Shown piece by piece: positions 46,250-52,363 of a DNA stretch of 52,363 nucleotides. Source of the stretch: Clostridiales bacterium UBA7001 (GTDB taxonomy: Bacteria; Bacillota; Clostridia; TANB77; CAG-508); contig DJXP01000046.1 of NCBI GenBank assembly GCA_002449785.1, positions 14,693 to 67,055 of the forward strand. Direction: 5' to 3'. The position numbers and the translations under genes are program-made. The stretch's first letter is position 1. Every line of letters starts with the position of its first letter. The notes beneath the pieces are model-generated. The model was not told where the DNA came from. It ran no database searches and saw nothing but the letters and a program-made list of their open reading frames with translations.

Positions 46250-47245
46250 ATGAGAAATTTAGAAAAATATCTAAATAATAAAAAAATAGATAATAATAAA
46301 CTTATAAAATATGGATTTGTAGAAGATAATAATAAATATATATACAAAATTAAAATTCACAATAACGAGTTTGAAGTTATTGTAGAAGTTACTGATAATA
46401 TAAAAACATCTAAAATTATAGACATTTCTTCTGATGAAGAATATATATTAGTTGATGTAGAAGAATCTACTGGTGAGTTTGTAGGAAAAATAAGAGAAGA
46501 ATATGAAAAAATTTTAAAAGATATTATTAATAAATGTACAGACGAAAATATATTTAAGTTTAAGCAAACAAAAGAAATAATAAATTATATTAAAGAAAAA
46601 TATGATGATGAGTTAGAATTTTTATGGGAAAAGTTTGATAATAATGCAATTTGGAGAAATAAAATTAACCAAAAATGGTATGGGTTGCTATTAACAGTAA
46701 CTTATGATAAATTAGATGCAAGTTCAAATTCGAATGAAGTAATTGAAATTATAGATTTGCGCTATCCAAAAGGAGAGAATCTTAATATTGTTGATAATGA
46801 AAAATTTTTCTTGGGATATCATATGAATAAAAATAGTTGGATAACTATAATATTAGATGGAAGAGTGGAAACTGAAAAAATAAAGAGATTAATAGATGAT
46901 AGTTATAATTTATCAGTTGGAAATAGTATGATAAGCACTATGAATGAGCTTTCAAAAAAAGTTTTTGATTATTTAACTAAAATTCCAAGTGGTAAAGTAG
47001 TTACATATAAACAAGTTGCAGAATATTTAGGAAATAAAGGTTTAGCAAGAGTTGTTGGAAATATATTACATAAAAATCCTGATGGGGATAAATATCCATG
47101 TTATAAAGTATTAAATAGCAAAGGAGAACTTGCTAAAGAATTTGTCTTTGGTGGTGAAAAGGAACAAAAGAAAAGACTTGAAAAAGATGGAATAAAAGTT
47201 GAAAACAATAAAGTAGATTTGAAAATTTATAAATGGGAAGAATAA
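46250..47245 (+). CDS. MmcQ/YjbR domain fused to MGMT-like alkyltransferase domain
   Basis: A 331-aa fusion. After an N-terminal 100 residues I cannot assign, residues about 105-222 match the MmcQ/YjbR (DUF419) family, a CyaY-like fold with ELEFLWEKF, KWYGLLLTV and FLGYHMNKNSWITIILDG. Residues 228-331 match the C-terminal, DNA-binding domain of O6-alkylguanine-DNA alkyltransferase: VFDYLTKIPSGKVVTYKQVAEYLG, the GLARVVGNILHKNP helix and the active-site segment PCYKV with Cys284. The usual PCHRV histidine, which polarises the cysteine, is Tyr here, so repair activity may be reduced. No Trp replaces the Cys, so it is not a classical alkyltransferase-like protein. It follows subunit D by 15 nt, with GGAG before the start. 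Confidence 0.88.
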   Translation: MRNLEKYLNNKKIDNNKLIKYGFVEDNNKYIYKIKIHNNEFEVIVEVTDNIKTSKIIDISSDEEYILVDVEESTGEFVGKIREEYEKILKDIINKCTDENIFKFKQTKEIINYIKEKYDDELEFLWEKFDNNAIWRNKINQKWYGLLLTVTYDKLDASSNSNEVIEIIDLRYPKGENLNIVDNEKFFLGYHMNKNSWITIILDGRVETEKIKRLIDDSYNLSVGNSMISTMNELSKKVFDYLTKIPSGKVVTYKQVAEYLGNKGLARVVGNILHKNPDGDKYPCYKVLNSKGELAKEFVFGGEKEQKKRLEKDGIKVENNKVDLKIYKWEE

Positions 47246-47269
47246 AAATCATATAAATTGGAGAAAAAT

Positions 47270-48172
47270 ATGGATTTTAAAGAAGAGCTAAAAACATACC
47301 AAAGATTAGTAAATATAGAACTTGAAAAGTATTTAAGAAAAAATGATTGCTATGAAAAAAGGCTTAATGAAGCAATGGAATATAGTTTAATGGCAGGAGG
47401 TAAAAGATTAAGAGCTATTTTGGTTATAGATACTTATAAATTATTTAGAAGTGATTATGAAAAATGTTTACCATTTTCTATGGCTATCGAAATAATGCAT
47501 AACTTCTCATTAATTCATGATGATTTGCCAGAAATAGATAATGATGATTTTAGACATGGCAAGCCTACAAATCATAAACAATTTGGGCATTCAACAGCAC
47601 TTCTTGCAGGTGACGGACTTTTTAATTATGGTTATTTAGTGATAATTAAAGAGTTATTAAAAACAGTTAAAGAAGATAATTCAAATTCTAATTTAGAAAA
47701 TAGAATTTTAGCATTGAACGAATTCTCAAATGCAGTAGATAGAATGATTGCAGGTGAGTACTTAGATACTGAACTTGAAGGGAAAAAAATATCTTTAGAT
47801 TTGCTTAAATACATTCATAAAAATAAAACTGGCGAATTTTTAAGAGCTAGTGTTAAAATGGGGGCTATTTTAGCAAATGCACCAAAAGAAGATATAGATA
47901 GACTAGATAGCTTTGCAGAAAAAATAGGACTTGCTTTTCAAATAAAAGATGATATATTATCTGAAGAGGGAGATGAAAAAATAACAGGAAAACCTGTTGG
48001 TAATGATAAGGAACATCATAAGTGTACTTATGTCTCTTATTATGGATTAGAAGGTGCAAAAAATGAACTTGAAAAAATAATTCAAGAAGCATTAAAAGAT
48101 TTAGAAATATATGGAGAAAAAGCTGAATTTTTAAGAGGTTTAACGTTATATATAAAAAATAGAAATAAGTAA
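47270..48172 (+). CDS. ispA: Polyprenyl synthetase (geranyl/farnesyl diphosphate synthase-like)
   Basis: Trans-isoprenyl diphosphate synthase that builds C10-C15 or longer allylic diphosphates for undecaprenyl and quinone synthesis. It is 300 aa with family motifs GGKRLR (43-48), the first Asp-rich motif DDLPEID (84-90) and FRHGKPTNH, plus the KTGEFLRASVKMG helix. The second Asp-rich motif reads DDILSEEGD (227-235): the third Asp is Ser, and in most enzymes this site is DDILD. This may weaken binding of the second substrate. The start ATG 47270 has TGGAG 6 nt upstream; the earlier TTG overlaps that site. It ends the operon, before a strong terminator. Confidence 0.9.
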   Translation: MDFKEELKTYQRLVNIELEKYLRKNDCYEKRLNEAMEYSLMAGGKRLRAILVIDTYKLFRSDYEKCLPFSMAIEIMHNFSLIHDDLPEIDNDDFRHGKPTNHKQFGHSTALLAGDGLFNYGYLVIIKELLKTVKEDNSNSNLENRILALNEFSNAVDRMIAGEYLDTELEGKKISLDLLKYIHKNKTGEFLRASVKMGAILANAPKEDIDRLDSFAEKIGLAFQIKDDILSEEGDEKITGKPVGNDKEHHKCTYVSYYGLEGAKNELEKIIQEALKDLEIYGEKAEFLRGLTLYIKNRNK

Positions 48173-48208
48173 AAGCTTAATTATCTAGAACTATTTAATA
48201 TAAAAAAA

Positions 48209-48252
48209 TATCTCTTTTATCAGGTATAAAAATAAACCTAATGAAAGAGATA
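48209..48252. terminator. Bidirectional terminator after the long operon
   Basis: TATCTCTTT (48209-48217) pairs with AAAGAGATA (48244-48252), with an inner AGGT/ACCT pair. T-rich tracts lie on both sides, so it also ends the converging gene at 48261. Confidence 0.8.
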
Positions 48253-48260
48253 CTTTTAAA

Positions 48261-49202
48261 TTATTTAGTTTTTATTACTTTTCTTAATTTTGGAAATGCA
48301 TAAAAATATGTATTAGAGCTATTTTCAAATAATATGTATAAATTATTATCAATATTAAACATGCCTTCAGCCATTGGTGGCAGTTTAATATTTTTTTCAA
48401 AATTTTTTTTGCTAAATTTGTAATATGGTATTTCATGCCCGTTTAAGTTATATGATTCATGTTTTTCTTCTAAAACATTATTATAATAAATTAAATTAGA
48501 GTTAATAAAAGGGGTAAAAGAAGTAGTAAACACAAATTTGTTATCAGGTGTAATTACCATTCCTTGAACCATTTTGGGTAGAGAAATAATATAATTTGGT
48601 ACATTATAATTTAAATCGTCTTTGATATTATCTATATTATATCCCATTAATAAAGGATTATTATCTGGTACTTTATAAAATGGATTTAAGAAAAAATCAC
48701 CAATCCATAAAATGTTTTCATGGTATAAGCAAAAATCACCTCTATTTGGGAGCTTTGTGTTTTTAATGCTTTTTATATAATTATTTTCAGTTTTTATTAT
48801 TTCTTCTAAACTATATTCATTAATTTCATAATCATTTGTAATCCATACAGTTTCCTCATTTGTAGTAATTCCACCAACATGATTAGTGTTAACAGAGTTA
48901 TCTGAATTTATTAATTTTAATTGTTTTAATAAATTTCCTGTTTCAAAGTCTATTACATAAAGCATGCTTACATTATGATTGCTATTATATGATGTTTGAA
49001 GTACAATATTATAAGTATTAGAATATGTTAAACCTTGTGGAACATAATTTGACAGGTTTCCTTGTACATCAAATGTTTCTGTATAATTTTTTCTATTAAT
49101 TAAATAATGTACATTAAGTCTTGCATAATCTAGTAGTAACACAAAAAATAAAGATAAAACTAGAATTATTAAAATAATTAAAACTTTTTTTAAATGTTTC
49201 AT
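48261..49202 (-). CDS. Membrane-anchored protein, propeller-like, unknown function
   Basis: Predicted 313-aa protein with a long N-terminal hydrophobic helix (about residues 6-27) and the rest outside the cell. The external part is beta-rich with blade-like repeats: VPQGLTYSN, MLYVIDFETGNLLKQLKL, HVGGITTNEETVWITND, LWIGDF and MVQGMVITPDNKFVFTTSF, then PPMAEGMFNIDNNLYILFE. This looks like a six-bladed propeller of the NHL or SMP-30 type, but I cannot name the family, and no catalytic residue is evident. It is a single gene converging on the operon terminator. The start is ATG at 49202; the sequence just upstream (GGAGCAATT) gives a GGAG about 6 nt away. Confidence 0.75.
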   Translation of the reverse strand: MKHLKKVLIILIILVLSLFFVLLLDYARLNVHYLINRKNYTETFDVQGNLSNYVPQGLTYSNTYNIVLQTSYNSNHNVSMLYVIDFETGNLLKQLKLINSDNSVNTNHVGGITTNEETVWITNDYEINEYSLEEIIKTENNYIKSIKNTKLPNRGDFCLYHENILWIGDFFLNPFYKVPDNNPLLMGYNIDNIKDDLNYNVPNYIISLPKMVQGMVITPDNKFVFTTSFTPFINSNLIYYNNVLEEKHESYNLNGHEIPYYKFSKKNFEKNIKLPPMAEGMFNIDNNLYILFENSSNTYFYAFPKLRKVIKTK

Positions 49203-49287
49203 AATTGCTCCTAAATATTATATATATTTAAGTATAAATTATTGTTTTTTTAAATTCAAGTTTTTTAAAATTTTGTATTATTTATGA

Positions 49288-49293
49288 TATAAT
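49288..49293 (+). promoter_or_regulatory. Possible -10 element for the Tim44-like gene
   Basis: TATAAT only 20 bp before the start codon, with only a weak TTAAAA at the -35 position (49265-49270). The 5' leader would be very short. Confidence 0.35.
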
Positions 49294-49312
49294 ACAAAAA
49301 ATGGAGGAGAAA

Positions 49313-50098
49313 ATGGAAAGAAGTAGGAAATTCTTTAAAGCAATAATATTTGAAGTATTATTAAGCTTATTTTTATTAATAATATATATAAGACCAATAT
49401 ATGCAGATTCGAGCTATGATTGTTACGATACTTTTTCTGGATATGATAGTTATTCTAGCTATTATGACTATGATAGTTATGACAGATATGATTATTATGA
49501 CGATGATTATTTTTCATTAGATTCTATAATAATGTTTGGAATTATTTGTGCAGTTATTGCAGTAATATATTTTTTGGGAGGAATTGCATATAACAATAAA
49601 CACAAGTCAAAAGCTTCCGCAAGCATTTTTAATAGTTCAATTGAAAAAACAATAAAGTCTTATTTACCAGATTTTAATGAACAAGAATTTTTATCAGAAG
49701 CATATAATATTTATATTAATGTTCAAAATGCATGGATGAATTTTAAATTAGATGATGTTAAAGATTTAATGACAGAAGAATTATACTCTAGATACAATTC
49801 TGAACTTTTAGAATTACAAATTAAACGAGAAAAGAATGTAATGGAAGGTTTTAGACTAATTAATAGTTTATTAAATGATGTAATAGTAGATGAAGATACT
49901 ATAACTGTAACAACAAAATTTGTGATTGATTTTTATGATTATGTAATCGCAGAAATGACTAGAGATGTTTTACGAGGAAGTGATGATCAAAAAATTAGAG
50001 TAACTTATGAGATGAAATTTGAAAGATCTTTAACACCAAATGATTCTAAAAAATGGGTCCTTTGTGGAAAGAAAACAATAGAGCAAGACTTTATTTAA
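49313..50098 (+). CDS. Membrane protein with Tim44-like domain and Tyr/Asp-rich segment
   Basis: Predicted 261-aa protein. A signal-type helix (about residues 9-28, ending IYADS) is followed by about 35 residues made almost only of Tyr, Asp and Ser, then a second helix (about 70-92). The C-terminal 150 residues match the Tim44-like/COG4395 fold: LPDFNEQEFLSEAYNIYINVQNAWM, LMTEELYSRYNSELLELQIK, and strands with a DFYDYVI and KKWVLCGKKT ending. In eukaryotes this domain binds membranes in mitochondrial import; in bacteria its function is open. The start ATG 49313 has GGAGGAG 4-5 nt upstream. No neighbour suggests a role. Confidence 0.8.
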   Translation: MERSRKFFKAIIFEVLLSLFLLIIYIRPIYADSSYDCYDTFSGYDSYSSYYDYDSYDRYDYYDDDYFSLDSIIMFGIICAVIAVIYFLGGIAYNNKHKSKASASIFNSSIEKTIKSYLPDFNEQEFLSEAYNIYINVQNAWMNFKLDDVKDLMTEELYSRYNSELLELQIKREKNVMEGFRLINSLLNDVIVDEDTITVTTKFVIDFYDYVIAEMTRDVLRGSDDQKIRVTYEMKFERSLTPNDSKKWVLCGKKTIEQDFI

Positions 50099-50174
50099 AA
50101 AATATATAGTATTATCATTAGCCTTGAGATTTTAAGTAATTAATGTTAAAATATTAAATATGAGGAGGTGCATT

Positions 50175-50879
50175 ATGGAATATAGAGATCAAGAATATGT
50201 ATTAAATGGAAATGATTATTCAATTAGAGAATTTAACGGTATACTTAGCAAAACATTTTCAAGAATGTTTATAGGTTTAATTGTTACTGCAATAGCAGCA
50301 ATTTTGACTTATAGAACAAATTTAATTTATATGGTTGCTAGTTTTTATTGGCTTTTAGCAATTATAGAAATTGTGCTTGTACTTGTTTTTTCTTTTGGAT
50401 TTAAAAAATTATCTCCACAAGCTGTAACAGGTTTATACTATGCATATGCAGTTTTAAATGGTGTAACTTTAAGCACAATCTTTGTAGTGTATGAATTAGC
50501 TTTAATAGGTAAATCTTTTATTATGACAGCAGCTTTATTTGGAGCTTTAGCATATTTAGGGCACTCTACAGATAAAGATTTATCTAAAATGGGGTCAATA
50601 CTTTCTGTTGCATTATTAGTTGGAATAGTAGCCACTATTATAAACATCTTTATTGGAAGTACAATGTTTTCAATAGCTTTAGATTGGATAATGCTTTTAA
50701 TCTTTTCAGGTTTAACTATTTATGATATGAACAAAATAAAAATGATGTCTCAAATGGTTGAAGCAGAAGGAGCATCAGCAGAAAAAATATATGTATATTG
50801 TGCAATGGAACTTTATTTAGACTTTATAAATATATTTTTACGTATTTTAAGAATATTAGGAAGGTCTAATAGAAAATAA
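50175..50879 (+). CDS. Bax inhibitor-1 family membrane protein (YbhL/YccA-like)
   Basis: Integral membrane protein of 234 aa with seven predicted helices. The family marks are seen: NGILSKTFSRMFIGLIVTA near the N-terminus, LNGVTLSTIF, ALFGALAYLG, the loop with DLSKMGS, LIFSGLTIYDMNKIK and the C-terminal AMELYLDFINIFLRILRI with its conserved Asp. Bacterial members form pH-sensitive calcium-leak channels (as in BsYetJ) and some protect FtsH or membrane proteases. Start ATG 50175 has AGGAGG about 6 nt upstream; an ATG at 50160 would cover that site. It is followed by a long palindrome. Confidence 0.93.
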   Translation: MEYRDQEYVLNGNDYSIREFNGILSKTFSRMFIGLIVTAIAAILTYRTNLIYMVASFYWLLAIIEIVLVLVFSFGFKKLSPQAVTGLYYAYAVLNGVTLSTIFVVYELALIGKSFIMTAALFGALAYLGHSTDKDLSKMGSILSVALLVGIVATIINIFIGSTMFSIALDWIMLLIFSGLTIYDMNKIKMMSQMVEAEGASAEKIYVYCAMELYLDFINIFLRILRILGRSNRK

Positions 50880-50903
50880 AAAATTGAAGAAGAGAACTGA
50901 TTA

Positions 50904-51187
50904 TATGATAATATAAGTTTTTTTACAATTTACAACATTAATATATACTAAAAGCTAGTTATTTTAAATTTGTTCAAAAAAATGCTAATTCAAGATAATT
51001 TTTGTTAAAATCTAAATGAATTTTATGGCACCCTTTCAAGGCAAGCTTGAACTATTTCCATAAAATTCATTAAGATTTTTAAACAAAAATTACTTTCAAG
51101 GCGCATTTTTTTTAAAATTTAAAATAACTAGCTTTTTATATATTTAATTTAGCTGTAAAATGTAAAAAACTTATTTTGTCTCATATT
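50904..51187. repeat. Long imperfect palindrome of about 285 bp
   Basis: The entire intergenic region folds on itself. The core arms 50942-51028 and 51058-51142 are about 85% identical as inverted copies, for example AAAAGCTAGTTATTTTAAA at 50949 against its inverted copy near 51117-51136, and ATGAATTTTATGG against CCATAAAATTCAT beside the loop. The loop (51029-51057) holds TTCAAG/CTTGAA. Outside the core the pairing continues (ATAAGTTTTTT on the left, AAAAAACTTAT on the right). The element has no ORF. It could be a miniature inverted-repeat element or a structured RNA. Confidence 0.75.
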
Positions 51188-51267
51188 TTTCTCTTTTTTA
51201 TTTTTTTACTTTACAAACATAAGTTTGTATGATATATTATAAAAAATTTTTAAAAGAGATAATAGTT

Positions 51268-51837
51268 ATGATTGAGATAGATAAAAAGAAATCAGAAATT
51301 AGAAAAAAATATTTAATCTTGAGAAAAAATATTGTAAATAAAGAATTAAAATCTGAGATAATTTTTTCTAATTTAATTCAAACTGAAGATTATGAAAATG
51401 CTAAAATTATAGCATTATATAAAAGTTTAGAAACAGAAGTAAATACCACTAAATTAATAGATTATTCAATAAATAATGGAAAAGTAGTAGCTTTGCCAAG
51501 AGTGGTAAATAATGAGCTAATATTTTATAAAATCTCAATAAATGATAAACTAGAAAAAAGTAAATTCGGAGTATATGAGCCAATTTCTAATAATGAAAAC
51601 ATTATTAATAAAGATGAAATAGATTTAATAATAGTACCAGGTATTTGTTTTGATGAAGAAATGAATAGGTTAGGATTTGGCAAAGGATTTTACGATAGGT
51701 ATTTATATAATTGTAAATCTAAATTTATAGGTATATGTTTTGAAGAGCAAATTTTATATAATAAAATTTTGCCAGTTACAAAATATGATGTTAAAATGCA
51801 AAAAATAATAACAGATAAGAAAGTTTTTAGTAGGTAA
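51268..51837 (+). CDS. 5-formyltetrahydrofolate cyclo-ligase
   Basis: Cytoplasmic enzyme converting 5-formyl-THF to 5,10-methenyl-THF with ATP, recycling stored folate. The 189-aa product has the family motifs: the N-terminal basic helix EIRKKYLILRKNI, YKSLETEVNTTKLI, and the strongly conserved VPGICFDEEMNRLGFGKGFYDRYL segment with its phosphate-binding GFGKGFYDR loop. The start at 51268 (residues MIEIDKKK) gives the normal family length; a start at 51229 would add 13 residues and has no ribosome site. The ribosome site for 51268 is weak (AGAG). The next gene begins 4 nt after the stop. Confidence 0.92.
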   Translation: MIEIDKKKSEIRKKYLILRKNIVNKELKSEIIFSNLIQTEDYENAKIIALYKSLETEVNTTKLIDYSINNGKVVALPRVVNNELIFYKISINDKLEKSKFGVYEPISNNENIINKDEIDLIIVPGICFDEEMNRLGFGKGFYDRYLYNCKSKFIGICFEEQILYNKILPVTKYDVKMQKIITDKKVFSR

Positions 51838-51841
51838 AAAA

Positions 51842-52363
51842 ATGATAGTAAATGTTGGAGGAAGAACAGATATAGTTAATTATTTTTCTGATTGGCTAAT
51901 TAATAGGTTAAATGATGGTTATGCTTATTCTAGAAATCCATTATTTGAAAACAATGTTTCTAAAATTAGCTTAAAGCCAGAAGATGTAGACTGCTTAATG
52001 TTTTGTTCTAAAAACTATAGACCTATAATGAAACATATGAAATATATAAATGAAAAATATAGAATAATATGTCACTATACAATTACTGCTTATGGAAAAG
52101 ATATTGAGCCAAATGTACCAAGTATAGATGAGTCAATTAAAAACTTAATAGAACTTTCAGAAATTGTAGGAAAAGAAAAGGTTTTATGGAGATATGATCC
52201 TATACTATTAACAGATAAGTATACTGTTCAAAAACATATTGAAACATTCGAATATATGGCTAAAAAAATTTCTCCTTATGTTCAAAGATGTATTTTTAGT
52301 TTTGTTGAAATGTATAAAAAATTAGATTATAACATGCCTGAAATTATACAATTTACAGATGAT
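51842..52363 (+). CDS. DUF1848-family protein, cut by window edge
   Basis: The first 174 codons are present; the gene runs past the right edge. The product starts MIVNVGGRTDIVNYFSDWL and contains RNPLFENNVSKISLKPEDVD, FCSKNYRPIM, YTITAYGKDIEPNVPSIDE and LWRYDPILLTDKYTV. These match the N-terminal part of DUF1848 proteins (usual start ASRRTDIPAFYSEW, and RYDPI). Function is unknown; cysteine-rich C-terminal parts occur in the family but are outside this window. It follows the cyclo-ligase gene by 4 nt and is probably cotranscribed. Confidence 0.85.
   Translation, partial: MIVNVGGRTDIVNYFSDWLINRLNDGYAYSRNPLFENNVSKISLKPEDVDCLMFCSKNYRPIMKHMKYINEKYRIICHYTITAYGKDIEPNVPSIDESIKNLIELSEIVGKEKVLWRYDPILLTDKYTVQKHIETFEYMAKKISPYVQRCIFSFVEMYKKLDYNMPEIIQFTDD

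Noticed and set aside
1..52363. tRNA, rRNA or integrase/attachment sites
   Set aside because: No tRNA-like cloverleaf, rRNA segment, integrase gene or direct-repeat boundary was seen on either strand.

Overview
The window is strongly AT-rich DNA from a Gram-positive bacterium of the Clostridia type. Supporting signs are AGGAGG ribosome sites, sigma-A promoters with a 17-nt spacer, two sortases, an S21 gene, a bacterial V-type ATPase operon, a MurE ligase and very large cell-wall proteins. It looks like an uncultured gut-type Clostridium relative; no marker in the window fixes the species.

Layout. 1-1950 (minus): murE and a small membrane-protein gene of clearly higher G+C than its surroundings. 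2028-6184 (plus): an unrecognised coiled-coil acidic protein, a sortase, a PRPP synthetase, and rpsU, which is under 60 codons. 6244-8302 (minus): an SH3b-CAP protein and a D,D-carboxypeptidase. 8475-19000 (plus): a 1744-aa thioester adhesin with six repeats, a membrane-anchored beta-sandwich protein with a GGDEF protein, KtrB with a short KtrA, and a small export protein. 19273-32730: one 4485-aa wall protein built from CnaB domains, a propeller-like stretch, six lectin-like modules nested inside two CnaB domains, about 17 MucBP-like repeats and an APNTG sorting signal. 32922-34750: an acyl-CoA synthetase. 34764-35570 (minus): a class B sortase. 35722-48252 (plus): one long apparent operon with a frameshifted low-Mr phosphatase, a monofunctional transglycosylase, V-ATPase subunits G/H-C-I-K-F-E-A-B-(unknown)-D, an MmcQ/YjbR-MGMT fusion and a prenyl synthase. 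48261-49202 (minus): a membrane-anchored propeller-like protein. 49288-52363 (plus): a Tim44-like protein, a Bax-inhibitor-1 protein, a long palindrome, 5-formyl-THF cyclo-ligase and the start of a DUF1848 gene cut by the window edge.

Common theme. Most genes serve the cell envelope: peptidoglycan synthesis and trimming, surface-protein anchoring, adhesins and ion transport. A GGDEF protein could link adhesion to c-di-GMP, but no c-di-GMP riboswitch was recognised.

Most notable observations: (i) a family of palindromic GGGAC elements sits at the 3' ends of at least six genes and supplies stop codons or C-terminal residues, including the charged tail of the giant wall protein; (ii) lectin-like modules are inserted inside CnaB folds; (iii) a palindrome of about 285 bp fills one intergenic region; (iv) two otherwise good genes carry a +1 frameshift of the same kind, an extra C before GGA; (v) a G+C-rich islet encodes one tiny membrane protein; (vi) an unknown protein is encoded inside the V-ATPase operon.
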